This document shows positions 31,773 through 40,389 of a DNA stretch of 64,000 nucleotides, one piece after another. A program made the translations under genes and the position numbers. Each line of letters begins with the position of its first letter. Positions within the stretch are counted from its first letter, which is position 1. The stretch comes from Streptomyces lydicus (lineage in GTDB: Bacteria; Actinomycetota; Actinomycetes; Streptomycetales; Streptomycetaceae), in the NCBI RefSeq assembly GCF_001729485.1, contig NZ_CP017157.1:1550001-1614000 (forward strand), given 5' to 3'. The notes under the pieces were generated by a model, which was not told the DNA's origin, did not search any database, and saw only the letters and a program-made list of their open reading frames with translations.

Positions 31773-32963
31773 TCACGTCGCGGCCAGCCGCCGGGCCGCC
31801 AGTTCCGCGTACACCGCCGCGCCGTCCGCCAGCACCGCGTCGTCGAACTCCGCCAGCGGTGAGTGGTTGTTGGCGCTGCGCTCGGGGTCCGCCCCGGCCG
31901 GCGGGGCGCCGAGGAAGAGCATCGCCCCGGGCACCTCGGCCAGCACCCGGGAGAAGTCCTCCGAGCCCTGGAGCGGCTGCGGCTGCGGCGTGAAACGCTC
32001 CTCGCCCAGTGCCTCGCGGACCGCGTCCGCCGCGAAGTCCGCCTCCGTGCCGTCGTTGACGGTCACCGGGTACATCTCGACGAACTCCGCGTCCACGCCC
32101 ACGCCGTACGCCGCGGCGATGCCCCGGCACACCTCCACGGTGCCGTCCTTGACCCGCGCCTGGGCGGCGTCCGAGAAGCTGCGTACGGTCGCCTCGAAGA
32201 CCGCGGTGTCCGGGATGACGTTCTGCTGGGTGCCGGCGTGGAAGGTGCCCACCGTGAGGATCACCGGGTCGAAGACGTCGAAGGTGCGGGTGATCCACGC
32301 CTGGAGCGCGGTCACCATCGCGCACCCCGCCTGCACCGGGTCCTTCGCGCGGTGCGGCATCGAGCCGTGCCCGCCCGCCCCGCGCACCGTCACTCGCAGC
32401 ACGTTCGACGCGGCCATCGCCGTACCGCCGCGGGTCCGGAAGACCCCGCCGGGCAGCCCGGCCGACAGCACATGGATCGCGTACGCCGCCGCCGGCCGCC
32501 GCCCGGCCGCGTCCAGCAGCCCCTCGGCCAGCATCTGCCCGGCGCCGTCGTAGCCCTCCTCGCCGGGCTGGAACATGAACAGCACATCGCCCGCGAGCCG
32601 GTCGCGGTGCGCGCTGAGCAGCTTGGCGGCGCCGGTGAGCATGGTGGTGTGCAGGTCGTGGCCGCAGGCGTGCATCCGGCCGTTGTCGGCGGCGAAGTCG
32701 AGCCCGGTGCGCTCGGCGACCGGCAGCGCGTCCATGTCCCCCCGCAGCAGTACGGCCGGACCGGGCCGCCCGCCGCGCAACACCGCCGTCACCGAGCTGA
32801 GCCCGGCACCGGTGCTGATCTCCAGCGGCAGCCCGTCGAGTTCGGCCAGCACGGCTTCCTGCGTACGCGGCAGGTTGAGCCCTGTCTCGGGGATGCGGTG
32901 CAGCGTGCGGCGCATCCGCACGAGGTCGTCGGAGAGGGCACGGGCGTCGTCACGCAGGTTCAT
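31773..32963 (-). CDS. M20-family metallopeptidase / amidohydrolase
   Basis: 396 residues. Metal-site motifs of the M20D aminoacylase/hippurate-hydrolase group are present: LLRGDMDALPV, MHACGHDLHTTML, FMFQPGEEGYDGAG, HAGTQQNVIPDTA and GSEDFSRVL. The dimerisation (lid) domain covers about residues 185-295 (LRVTVRGAGGHGSMPHRAKDP). It hydrolyses N-acyl or amide bonds of small molecules in the cytoplasm; the exact substrate is unknown. It is the last gene of a run that starts with the XRE regulator; the gap to the DUF397 gene is 11 bases. Confidence 0.9.
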   Translation of the reverse strand: MNLRDDARALSDDLVRMRRTLHRIPETGLNLPRTQEAVLAELDGLPLEISTGAGLSSVTAVLRGGRPGPAVLLRGDMDALPVAERTGLDFAADNGRMHACGHDLHTTMLTGAAKLLSAHRDRLAGDVLFMFQPGEEGYDGAGQMLAEGLLDAAGRRPAAAYAIHVLSAGLPGGVFRTRGGTAMAASNVLRVTVRGAGGHGSMPHRAKDPVQAGCAMVTALQAWITRTFDVFDPVILTVGTFHAGTQQNVIPDTAVFEATVRSFSDAAQARVKDGTVEVCRGIAAAYGVGVDAEFVEMYPVTVNDGTEADFAADAVREALGEERFTPQPQPLQGSEDFSRVLAEVPGAMLFLGAPPAGADPERSANNHSPLAEFDDAVLADGAAVYAELAARRLAAT

Positions 32964-32974
32964 AGGAGATCCCT

Positions 32975-33262
32975 TCAGGCGGAGAGATCTCCGCTCTTGA
33001 TCGCCGAGACGAAGGCGGTCCAGTTGCCGGCGGGGAAAATCAGCGCCGGGCCGTGCGGGTCCTTGCTGTCACGGACGGGGACGAGGCCGTGGGGGTGGGT
33101 GAGCGCCCGGGAGAATTCGATGCAGTCTCCGCCGCTGCCGTCGCTGTAGGAGGACTTGGCCCACGCGAAGTCGCGAGTGAACTCGACGCAGTCCCCGCCG
33201 TTGGCATCGCTGTAGGAGGACTTGACCCACTGAGCAGCAGCGAGATCCAACTCGGGGCTCAT
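32975..33262 (-). CDS. DUF397 protein with duplicated N-terminal motif
   Basis: 95 residues, longer than the usual 60-70 of DUF397 proteins. The hallmark W-x-KSSYS-x-x-GG-x-C-[IV]-E occurs twice: QWVKSSYSDANGGDCVEF and FAWAKSSYSDGSGGDCIEF, followed by the usual RDSKDPHGPALIFPAGNWTAFVSAIKSG. The start overlaps the stop of the upstream XRE regulator (ATGA). DUF397 proteins partner XRE/DUF5753 regulators in actinomycetes, sometimes as toxin-antitoxin-like or developmental switches. Confidence 0.92.
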   Translation of the reverse strand: MSPELDLAAAQWVKSSYSDANGGDCVEFTRDFAWAKSSYSDGSGGDCIEFSRALTHPHGLVPVRDSKDPHGPALIFPAGNWTAFVSAIKSGDLSA

Positions 33263-34089
33263 TCGCGGTACTCCTTCAACAGAGTCTTGATCAGGGCCAC
33301 TGACCGATCCGGGGACAACGCGTGCGCCCTGAGCAGATCATAGTCATCCAGGGCCGCATCGACCGTTTGTGCGGAGTCATGCATCCTGCCTCCTACCCGC
33401 GTCTCCGTGTAGAGCACCGTGCGGGCGTCCGTGAAGCGCAGCACGGTGAAGGGCCTGGTGGAAGCAGCAGGAGCGCCCGCAGAGAAGGGCATTACCTGAA
33501 GCTTGATGTGCGGGGATGTCGCTGCGGTCAGCAGGTACTCAAGCTGACCCGACATGATCTCGGCACTGCCTACGACCGTCCGTAAGCACGCCTCGTGCAC
33601 GATCGTCCACAGGAACGGCGGCTGGTCCCGCTCGAACACCTCACGACGCCGCAAACGTGCGGCGACCTTGCCCTCAATGGCCTCTTCTTCGTCGTGGGAG
33701 AAGTACGCCCGGAAAATGGCCCGCGCGTAGCCCTCCGTCTGAAGGAGGCCCTTCACGATGTTCGTCGAGTAGTCCAGTATCCGCGAAGCCTTCGACTCCA
33801 GGTTGAGGTACGGAACGAACCAACTCGGGTGATCCCCCTCCTCGATCCTCCGCAGCAACCCCGCGAATAACTCACCGGTCCCGAACACCGTGTCGCAGCC
33901 CTTGGCGAACTTCTCACTGGGCCGGGGCAGCAGCGTGCCGGACTCGACCTTGCTGACGTACCCCTCGGAGTAGCCCGTCGCCTTGCCCAGATGCTTCTGC
34001 GTGAGCTTGCGGGCCAGCCGTACCTGTCTGATGTCGCGGCCGAAGCGTTGGAGCGGATTCAAGTGCTCGGAGGGGGTCGTCTCGTCCAA
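33259..34089 (-). CDS. XRE-family regulator with DUF5753 domain, two TTA codons
   Basis: 276 residues. HTH: RFGRDIRQVRLARKLTQKHLGKATGYSEGYVSKVESGTLLP. The DUF5753 ligand/partner domain covers the rest: YLNLESKASRILDYSTNIVKGLLQTEGYARAIF, HEACLRTVVGSAEIMSGQLEYLL, IKLQVMPFSAGA, LLRAHALSPDRSVALIKTLLKEY. Two leucine codons are TTA: codon 74 (33870-33868) and codon 169 (33585-33583). In Streptomyces this places translation under bldA control. It overlaps the DUF397 gene and diverges from the P450 unit. Confidence 0.93.
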   Translation of the reverse strand: MDETTPSEHLNPLQRFGRDIRQVRLARKLTQKHLGKATGYSEGYVSKVESGTLLPRPSEKFAKGCDTVFGTGELFAGLLRRIEEGDHPSWFVPYLNLESKASRILDYSTNIVKGLLQTEGYARAIFRAYFSHDEEEAIEGKVAARLRRREVFERDQPPFLWTIVHEACLRTVVGSAEIMSGQLEYLLTAATSPHIKLQVMPFSAGAPAASTRPFTVLRFTDARTVLYTETRVGGRMHDSAQTVDAALDDYDLLRAHALSPDRSVALIKTLLKEYRE

Positions 34090-34247
34090 CGCTATGACCT
34101 CTCGTCATGAGTGCGTACGGCGACAGCGCGGCAGGCCGAAGCCTTGAAGGCCGCCGGTTCAACCACCGCCATTCTATTGCCGGTTGCGTTGCCACGGTGA
34201 CGAATTGACTACACCCGGTATCCACCGCAACGCACGGGACGGACGAC

Positions 34248-34595
34248 ATGGCCGACGCAACAGAAACCCTCCGGCTGCTGCCCTGGGCGGGGGAGGAGGG
34301 GAAGCCCTGCTTGCTCTCGGGGGACGGGACCGGATTCCTCTCCCGCCTCGCCGACGACATCGAGGCGGAGCAGCTCACTTACGCCGCCGAACTGCTCAAG
34401 GAGGCGCGACGGGTGCTCGACAGCCGGGCGTGGACGACCGGCGAACTCCAGTTGCTGGCCGTCGAGCTGACCGAGGCGCTCATCGAGGTGTACCGGGTCG
34501 CGGTGAGCCGGGGCGCGCGGTGTCAGGGCGGTGTCAGTCGTATGTCAGGGCCGTTGGCGAGTGTGGTCGCCACGACCACCGCGAAAGGACATCCC
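34248..34595 (+). CDS. Small conserved-looking ORF read in frame into the P450 gene
   Basis: From ATG at 34248, preceded by GGGACGGACGAC, 116 codons run without a stop into the P450 start at 34596. The first 90 residues look like a genuine protein: TETLRLLPWAGEEGKPCLLSGDGTGFLSRLADDIEAEQLTYAAELLKEAR and TTGELQLLAVELTEALIEVYRVA. Small proteins with this layout occur next to XRE/DUF397 genes in Streptomyces (recollection). The last 25 residues look like untranslated leader. Either a fusion protein is made, or the native stop has been lost. Coordinates mark the part upstream of the P450. Confidence 0.45.
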
Positions 34596-35822
34596 ATGAG
34601 TCAGACGGTTCCCGTCCCGCTCGGCCTCCCGATGAAGCGCGATGCGGGCCCCTTCGACCCGCCCCGCGACATCACCCGGCTGCGCGAGGCCCGCCCGGTC
34701 AGCCCCCTGCTCTTCCCCGACGGCCACGAGGGCTGGCTCGTCACCGGCTACGAAGCGGTCCGCCGGCTCATGGCCGACAACCGGTTCAGCTCCCGCCAGG
34801 ACATCGGCGTGCTGCACGTGCCGTACGAGACCCCCGGCATGCCCGCCATGACCGAACCGTCCCCGCAGGTGCCGGGCTTGTTCATCGCCATGGACCCGCC
34901 GGACCACACCCGGCTGCGGCGCAAGCTCACCGGCGCCTTCACCGTCAAGCGCATGAAGATGCTCGAAGAGCACATCAGCGACATCGTCGAGCGGCAACTG
35001 GACGAGATGGCGCGCCTCGCCCCGCCGGTCGACCTGGTCAAGGAGTTCGCGCTGCCGGTGCCCTCACTGGTGATCTGCGAAATGCTCGGCGTCCCCTACG
35101 AGGACCGGGACAGCTTCCAGGCCAACTCGGCCACGTTCATGGAAAAGGACGTGGCGCTCGACGAGAAGATGGCCGCGTACACCGGCCTGACCTCGTACCT
35201 CGCCGAACTGGTGACGAGCAAGCGGGCCACCCCCGGCGAAGACATCCTGTCCGACCTGGCCCGCGACGACGACCTCAGCATCGAGGAGCTGACGGGCATC
35301 GCCTTCCTGCTGCTGCTCGCGGGCCACGAGACCACCGCCAACATGCTGGCGCTGGGCACCTTCGCGCTCCTGGAGCACCCCGAGCAGCTGGCCGAACTGC
35401 GCGCCGATCCGGACCTGATGCCCGATGCCGTCGAGGAACTCATGCGGTACCTGTCCGTTGCCGACATCTTCTACCGCTACGCCACGGAGGACATCGAGCT
35501 CGGCGGTGAGACGATCGGCAAGGGATCGACCGTCGTCATCTCGCTGCTGGCCGCCAACCGCGACCCCGAGCGCTTCGACAACCCCGACACCCTGGACGTC
35601 CACCGCAAGGCCCGCGGCCACACCGGCTTCGGCCACGGCGTCCACCAGTGCCTGGGCCAGCAACTGGCCCGCATCGAGATGCGCGCCGGCTTCGGCGGGC
35701 TGCTGCGCCGCTTCCCGACCCTCCGGCTCGCGGTCCCCGCAGGCGAGGTGAAACTCCGGACCGACATGAACATCTACGGCGTCCACGCGCTGCCGGTCAC
35801 CTGGACGGAAACGGAGCGGTGA
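34596..35822 (+). CDS. Cytochrome P450
   Basis: 408 residues from ATG at 34596, preceded by AAAGGA with 6-base spacing; the frame is open back to 34248. I-helix LLLAGHETTAN, ExxR in VEELMRYL, and the heme loop FGHGVHQCLGQQLARIEM with the proximal Cys. MDPPDHTRLRRKLTGAFTVKRM is the C-helix region. It belongs to the class I bacterial P450s (CYP105/107-like), taking electrons from ferredoxin. Substrate unknown. No ferredoxin lies next to it; a ferredoxin-reductase-like gene is at 45.4 kb. It is the only tailoring-type enzyme here, so not evidence of a biosynthetic cluster. Confidence 0.92.
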   Translation: MSQTVPVPLGLPMKRDAGPFDPPRDITRLREARPVSPLLFPDGHEGWLVTGYEAVRRLMADNRFSSRQDIGVLHVPYETPGMPAMTEPSPQVPGLFIAMDPPDHTRLRRKLTGAFTVKRMKMLEEHISDIVERQLDEMARLAPPVDLVKEFALPVPSLVICEMLGVPYEDRDSFQANSATFMEKDVALDEKMAAYTGLTSYLAELVTSKRATPGEDILSDLARDDDLSIEELTGIAFLLLLAGHETTANMLALGTFALLEHPEQLAELRADPDLMPDAVEELMRYLSVADIFYRYATEDIELGGETIGKGSTVVISLLAANRDPERFDNPDTLDVHRKARGHTGFGHGVHQCLGQQLARIEMRAGFGGLLRRFPTLRLAVPAGEVKLRTDMNIYGVHALPVTWTETER

Positions 35823-35860
35823 CCCCACGGGCGGGGCGTCGCCGGCCGGCTGAGCCGCCG

Positions 35861-36745
35861 CTACGCCGGTCCGGCGAGCTGCGTCACGTCCTCTTCCGTC
35901 AGGGCGATGCCGGCCGCCGCCAGGTTCTCGTCGAGGTGTGCGGGCGATCCCGTACCGGGGGTGGGGAGCAGCACGGGGGAGCGGTGCAGCAGCCAGGCCA
36001 GCGCGATCTGCCCGTTGGTCGCGCCGTGCCGGGCGGCCACCTCGGCGAGGGCCGCGCCCGTGCCGCCGGTCAGCGCGCCGTGGCCCAGCGGGAACCACGG
36101 CAGGAAGGCCGTCCCCCGCTGCTCGCACAGCTCCAGTACGTCCTCCGAGGCGCGGTCCAGCAGGTTGTAGCGGTTCTGCACGGACGCGACGGCCGCGATC
36201 TCCTGCGCCTGCCGCAGCTCCGCCGCGTCGACCGAGTCGAGTCCGATGTGCCGGATCTTCCCCTCCTGCTGGAGCTCCTGCAGCGTGCCCAGCTGGTCGG
36301 CCATCGGGACGTCGGGGTCCAGGCGGTGCAGCTGGTAGAGGTCGATGGTGTCCGTACGCAGCCGGCGCAGGCTCGCCTCGCACATGGCGCGCAGCTGCTC
36401 CGGGCGGCCCGCGATGTGCCAGACGTCCGGCCCGGTGCGCACCACCCCGCCCTTGGTCGCGATGACCAGGCTCTCCGGGTACGGGTGCAGGGCCCGCGCC
36501 ACCAGCTCCTCGGCCACGTCCGGGCCGTAGTTGTCGGCGGTGTCGATCAGCGTGACGCCACGTGCCACGGCCCGGCGCAGCAGCGCCACCGCGTGCTCGG
36601 GGTCGTCGTGCCGGGGCCCCCAGTAGCCGGTGCCGACCAGCCCGCCGGTCCCGAACCCGAGCCGCCGGACGGTCAGTTCACCGCCGATCGCGAAGGTGTC
36701 CGCCGGGGAGGCGGTCGAGCCGGCCGGATCCGTCGTGGTGTCCAT
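35861..36745 (-). CDS. Aldo/keto reductase family oxidoreductase
   Basis: 294 residues from ATG at 36745; a longer frame to 36922 overlaps the divergent gene and is rejected. AKR hallmarks: RLGFGTGGLVGTGYWG, TLIDTADNYGPDVAEELV (catalytic Asp and Tyr), SLVIATKGGVVR (Lys), LYQLHRLDPDVP (His), and IGLDSVDAAELRQAQ. NADPH-dependent reduction of carbonyls or oxidation of alcohols, cytoplasmic; substrate unknown. Convergent with the P450 gene and divergent from the TSUP exporter with a 43-base gap. Confidence 0.9.
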   Translation of the reverse strand: MDTTTDPAGSTASPADTFAIGGELTVRRLGFGTGGLVGTGYWGPRHDDPEHAVALLRRAVARGVTLIDTADNYGPDVAEELVARALHPYPESLVIATKGGVVRTGPDVWHIAGRPEQLRAMCEASLRRLRTDTIDLYQLHRLDPDVPMADQLGTLQELQQEGKIRHIGLDSVDAAELRQAQEIAAVASVQNRYNLLDRASEDVLELCEQRGTAFLPWFPLGHGALTGGTGAALAEVAARHGATNGQIALAWLLHRSPVLLPTPGTGSPAHLDENLAAAGIALTEEDVTQLAGPA

Positions 36746-36788
36746 AATCGCGGAGCCTAGTGGGGCGCCCGGTTCGTAAGATCGGCCG

Positions 36789-37577
36789 GTGCCTGCTGAC
36801 ATATCGCTCTTCACCCTGACCCTGCTGTGCCTGGCCGCGCTCGCGGCGGGCTGGATCGACGCCGTGGTGGGCGGTGGCGGGCTGCTGCTGCTTCCCGCCC
36901 TGCTGGTCGGCCTGCCGCACACACCCGCCGCCTACGTCCTCGGCACCAACAAGTCCACCGCCATCGTGGGCACCACCGCCGCCGCGGTCACCTACGTCCG
37001 CAAGGCCCCGCTCGACATCCGTACCGCGCTGCGGATCGGTCTCGCCGCGGTCGCCGGCTCGCTGGTCGGGGCGTTCTTCGCGGCCGGTATCAACAGCGCG
37101 GTGCTGCGCCCGCTGATCATGGCCGTACTGCTGGCGGTCCTGGCCTTCGTCCTCTTCCGTCCGGCTTTCGGGACCGCCCCCGCGCCGTCCGGGCCGGTCT
37201 CCCGGCAGCGGATGCTCGCGGCGGTCCTCGTCGCGGGGCTGGGCATCGGCTTCTACGACGGCCTGATCGGGCCCGGGACCGGCGCGTTCCTGGTCGTCGC
37301 GCTCGCCGCGGTGCTGCACATGGACCTGGTCACGTCGTCGGCGACGGCGAAGGTCGTCAACGTCTGCACCAACGTCGGTGCGCTGACGATGTTCGCGATC
37401 CAGGGCACCGTGCTGTGGCAACTGGGCGCCCTGCTCGCGCTGTTCAACCTGGTCGGCGGGATGGTGGGCGCCAGGATGGCGCTCAAGCGCGGCGCCGGGT
37501 TCGTCCGCGGGGTGCTGGTGGTCGTGGTGGTCGCCCTGCTGTGCAAGCTGGCGTACGACCAGTGGCTGGCGGCCTGA
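36789..37577 (+). CDS. Sulfite exporter TauE/SafE (TSUP) family membrane protein
   Basis: 262 residues, GTG start. Seven to eight membrane segments; two TSUP repeats are visible, each with a Gly-rich opening: GWIDAVVGGGGLLLLPALLVGLP and GIGFYDGLIGPGTGAFLVVAL. N-terminal signal-anchor ISLFTLTLLCLAALAAG. The family exports sulfite, sulfoacetate or related anions; the substrate is not predictable. It stands alone, with 172 non-coding bases after it that show no clear terminator. Confidence 0.88.
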   Translation: MPADISLFTLTLLCLAALAAGWIDAVVGGGGLLLLPALLVGLPHTPAAYVLGTNKSTAIVGTTAAAVTYVRKAPLDIRTALRIGLAAVAGSLVGAFFAAGINSAVLRPLIMAVLLAVLAFVLFRPAFGTAPAPSGPVSRQRMLAAVLVAGLGIGFYDGLIGPGTGAFLVVALAAVLHMDLVTSSATAKVVNVCTNVGALTMFAIQGTVLWQLGALLALFNLVGGMVGARMALKRGAGFVRGVLVVVVVALLCKLAYDQWLAA

Positions 37578-37749
37578 GCTGCGCGTTCGCCGCCCCCGGC
37601 AGACCCGTGCGGCACGGCGGTCCGGGGAGCGGACCGGCCGCACCTCGGAAGCTACACAACATTCAGAAAAACGTGAATACTCGGAATCCTCGGAGTCCGT
37701 GCGCGCTCCCGGCGGCAGCCTCCGCTTGGGTCGTCCGCTCCTACCCGTC

Positions 37750-38130
37750 CTACCCGCGCGCCGCCACCGTCCCCGTCCCCACCGGCGCCTTGCCGCGTAC
37801 CCGCGCCGGCATCTCCGTGACGGCCGTCAGCAGCACCGCCGAGTCCTCAAGGGCTTCCAGACCGTGCCGTTCGTGCGGGATCACGGCGACCTGACCGGTC
37901 TTCAACTCCTGGCTGGTGCCGCCGGGCCCGGTCATCCGGACATGGCCTTGCAGCACCTGGAGGCTCGCCGCCGGTGGCGCATTGTGTTCGTCCAGCGCGG
38001 CGCCCGCGATCAGTGCGATCACGGTCTGCCGCAAGGGGCCGTCGTGCAGGAAGAGGTGGGCGCTGCGGCCGTGGGCGGACGCCCTGGCGTCGTCGAGCTG
38101 CTGGCGGGTGAGTGCGGTGAGATCGTCCAT
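37750..38130 (-). CDS. Cupin-domain protein
   Basis: 126 residues. A single small cupin: LRQTVIALIAGAALDEHNAPPAASLQVLQGHVRMTGPGGTSQELKTGQVAVIPHERHGLEALEDSAVLLTAV. The DEHNAPPAASLQVLQG and HERHGLEAL blocks hold the metal-binding His residues of the two cupin motifs. Probably a metal-binding sensor or small enzyme; LuxR-like or oxidative-stress roles are known for similar proteins, but none is shown here. Confidence 0.82.
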   Translation of the reverse strand: MDDLTALTRQQLDDARASAHGRSAHLFLHDGPLRQTVIALIAGAALDEHNAPPAASLQVLQGHVRMTGPGGTSQELKTGQVAVIPHERHGLEALEDSAVLLTAVTEMPARVRGKAPVGTGTVAARG

Positions 38131-38453
38131 GGTGCTGGCCTTTCACAAGCGGACCGGCGGCGGCTCCCTTCCCATCGTTGCCCTTGTGCGATCCGACGCA
38201 ACCGGGGAATCAGCCCCGAGGCGGGGCCGGAAACCCACCCGGGCGGGCCCGGCACGGCCCCGTGGGCCCGCTCGGCCCGGCCGCGGGGGCGGGCCGCGAG
38301 GTGGTCGTCCCCGTGCTCCCGGGCGCCGGAATCCCCCCGGCGTCCGGGTGCATACCGCCGTGGGGCGGGCCCGTCACTCGCGGGATGATCTTCACGGTCC
38401 GTACGATGCGGGCCGTGTGTCCCCTGACCCCCCACCGCGAAGGATGCGCACCA
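38131..38453. other. 323-base intergenic region, cupin to cutA
   Basis: Lies between the divergent cupin and cutA genes. It is GC-rich and holds several short inverted repeats. A TACGAT (38402-38407) could serve as a -10 box for cutA, but no matching -35 is visible. The cutA frame is open upstream to 38178 by chance. I see no gene here. Confidence 0.5.
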
Positions 38454-38819
38454 GTGGCCGACCCCACAGCCCTGAGCGAACTGCCCGACCCGGCCGGGCC
38501 GTCGACCGGATTCCTGACCGTGATGACGACCACCGACAGCGAGGAAAAGGCCCAACGGCTGGCGCGCGGCGCGATCGAGGCCAGACTCGCCGCCTGTGCG
38601 CAGATCAGCGCGCCGGTGACCTCGGTCTACCGCTGGGACGGTGCGATGGAGACCAGCCGGGAGTGGCAGGTGCTGTTCAAGACGGCGCAGGCGCGCTACG
38701 CCGAGCTGGAGAGCTACCTCCTGCAGACCCACGACTACGAGACCCCCGAGATCATCGCCACCCCGATCACCCGCGGTGGTGCCGGCTACCTGTCGTGGAT
38801 CGCAGAGGAGACGAGCTGA
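38454..38819 (+). CDS. cutA: Divalent-cation tolerance protein CutA
   Basis: 121 residues from GTG at 38454 with GAAGGA 9 bases upstream. The CutA1 fold is clear: FLTVMTTTDSEEKAQRLARGAIEARLAACAQISAPVTSVYRWDG, EWQVLFKTAQARYAELESYLLQTHDYETPEIIATPITRGGAGYLSWI. The ACAQI and H-x-Y-x-x-P-E-I motifs are diagnostic. A trimeric PII-like cytoplasmic protein, linked to copper tolerance in E. coli. Followed one base later by the secreted protease gene, so the two may be co-transcribed. Confidence 0.93.
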   Translation: MADPTALSELPDPAGPSTGFLTVMTTTDSEEKAQRLARGAIEARLAACAQISAPVTSVYRWDGAMETSREWQVLFKTAQARYAELESYLLQTHDYETPEIIATPITRGGAGYLSWIAEETS

Positions 38820-38820
38820 C

Positions 38821-39906
38821 ATGGCGCGCCCGAGCACCGAGCCGACCGGCAGCGCGGCCCCGACCGACCACACGGAGCCGACCGGCAGCGCGGGGCCGGC
38901 CGATCCGGCGCGGCGCGTCCGGCGCCGCTGGAGTCACGCGGCGACCGCCGCACTCGGCATGGTGGTGTGCCTGGCCACCGCGCCCCCCGGCCACGCCGCC
39001 GAGAACGCGCGCCGCGTGGCGCCGGTCGCCGGCCGGCCGGGCCTGGCGCCCGCGGCCTCCTGGACCAGCCGGGACGCCGCCGCGTACTGGACGTCCGAGC
39101 GAATGGCGGCCGCCGCCCCCGGCCGGGACAACGCACCGGGCGGGTCCGCGAGCGCTTCCGGCACGACGGCCGCCCAACCCGGCAAGCCGGCCGCCGAACC
39201 CGCCAAGCCGGCCGCCCAAGTCCCCAACACCGCCCAGCACTTCGACGGCGTCCCGTCCGTCGGCGTGCTGTTCTCCGTCGACGGGGACGCCCGTACGCAC
39301 CACTGCACCGCCAGCGTGGTGCACAGCCCGCACCGCAATCTGATCCTCACCGCCGGGCACTGCAACCCGGGCACCCGCGCCGCCTTCGTCCCGCAGTACC
39401 GCTCGGGCGCGACCACCCAGCCGTACGGGGTGTGGGCGATCGAGGAGTCCTTCGCCTACGACGACCGCGGCACCACCGGCGACAAGGCCGACCTCGACTT
39501 CGCCTTCGCGACCGTCGCGCCCGCCGAGGACGGCCGGTCCCTCGAAGAGGTCACCGGCGGCAACATCCTGACCCCCACGCCCGGTTACGCCAACGACGTC
39601 ACCGTCATCGGCTACCCCAACGTCCGCAACGATCCGGCGGACCGGGCCGTCCGCTGCTCCGCCCGCACCGCCCGGCTGACCGGCACCCGCGAACTGCGCA
39701 TGGACTGCGGCGGGTTCTACGGCGGCACCTCGGGCAGTCCCTGGCTGACCGACGTCGACGACGAGACCGGCACCGGCCGGGTCATCGGCGTGATCGGCGG
39801 CCTCAACGGCGGCGGGCCCAAGGGCCCGCACAACGACCGGACCTCCTACAGCCCGTACTTCGGCGGGAAGATCCTCAGCCTGTACTCCCGCGCCGTCCGG
39901 TCCTGA
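38821..39906 (+). CDS. Secreted trypsin-like serine protease
   Basis: 361 residues from ATG at 38821. A long N-terminal region (about 30 residues rich in Thr/Pro/Glu, then RRRWSHAATAALGMVVCLATAPPGHAA) is the signal peptide. A Pro/Ala-rich propeptide follows. The protease domain has HHCTASVVHSPHRNLILTAGHC (catalytic His), DKADLDFAFA (Asp), and CGGFYGGTSGSPWL (Ser in G-T-S-G-S-P). Cys pairs surround the His and Ser. S1-family, probably an exported V8-like or trypsin-like peptidase. Confidence 0.9.
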   Translation: MARPSTEPTGSAAPTDHTEPTGSAGPADPARRVRRRWSHAATAALGMVVCLATAPPGHAAENARRVAPVAGRPGLAPAASWTSRDAAAYWTSERMAAAAPGRDNAPGGSASASGTTAAQPGKPAAEPAKPAAQVPNTAQHFDGVPSVGVLFSVDGDARTHHCTASVVHSPHRNLILTAGHCNPGTRAAFVPQYRSGATTQPYGVWAIEESFAYDDRGTTGDKADLDFAFATVAPAEDGRSLEEVTGGNILTPTPGYANDVTVIGYPNVRNDPADRAVRCSARTARLTGTRELRMDCGGFYGGTSGSPWLTDVDDETGTGRVIGVIGGLNGGGPKGPHNDRTSYSPYFGGKILSLYSRAVRS

Positions 39907-39919
39907 CCGCCCGCCCCGA

Positions 39920-39960
39920 TGCCGCGGGGCGCCCGGCTTCCGGCCGGGTGCCCCGCGGCA
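39920..39960. terminator. Bidirectional terminator
   Basis: A 17-base arm (39920-39936) pairs with 39944-39960 with a single G-U position and a 7-base loop, between the convergent protease and PPOX genes. Confidence 0.75.
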
Positions 39961-39971
39961 CGGGACCGGCC

Positions 39972-40355
39972 CTACAACGTCACCGAGATCCCCACATGCG
40001 GCCGCTTGCCGCCGCGCACCAGCGCCCCGACGCCGTCCAGCAGCCGGAACCGCAGCCCGTACTTGCGCGCCATCGCCCGCCGCACCCGGCCGAGCCCGGC
40101 GGCGTCCTCCAGCAGCCGGCCGGTGCCCTCGACGGACGGTGTGCCCTCGGCGATCCGGCCGCGCACGTCGCACGGGGTGACGGTCACCCGCCCCTCGCGG
40201 CGCAGCCGCTTCACCTTCCAGCTGTCGTCCCGCGTCCACACCAGGAGTTCGTCCCCGTCGGCCACCGCCCACACGGGCGTCGCCACCGGGGTGCCGTCCC
40301 TGCGGTAGGTGACGAGGCTGACGTACGGACTGCCGGCGACCGCTTCGGGAATCAT
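39972..40355 (-). CDS. PPOX-class (F420-type) oxidoreductase
   Basis: 127 residues. The split-barrel flavin/F420-binding fold is recognisable: SPYVSLVTYRRDGTPVATPVWAVADGDELLVWTRDDSWKVKRLRREGRVTVTPCDVRGRI, then VEGTGRLLED. The short length and the YRRDGTPVATPVWAV opening match the actinobacterial F420-dependent PPOX subfamily. Cytoplasmic reductase of unknown substrate. It lies 34 bases downstream of the YdcF-like gene on the same strand. Confidence 0.85.
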   Translation of the reverse strand: MIPEAVAGSPYVSLVTYRRDGTPVATPVWAVADGDELLVWTRDDSWKVKRLRREGRVTVTPCDVRGRIAEGTPSVEGTGRLLEDAAGLGRVRRAMARKYGLRFRLLDGVGALVRGGKRPHVGISVTL

Positions 40356-40389
40356 GAGCGCAGCCTAGGGCCCGCGGGGGAGACCCCCG

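Noticed and set aside
34248..36745. A biosynthetic gene cluster around the P450
   Set aside because: Only a P450 and an aldo/keto reductase are found; there is no core synthase, precursor peptide or carrier protein.
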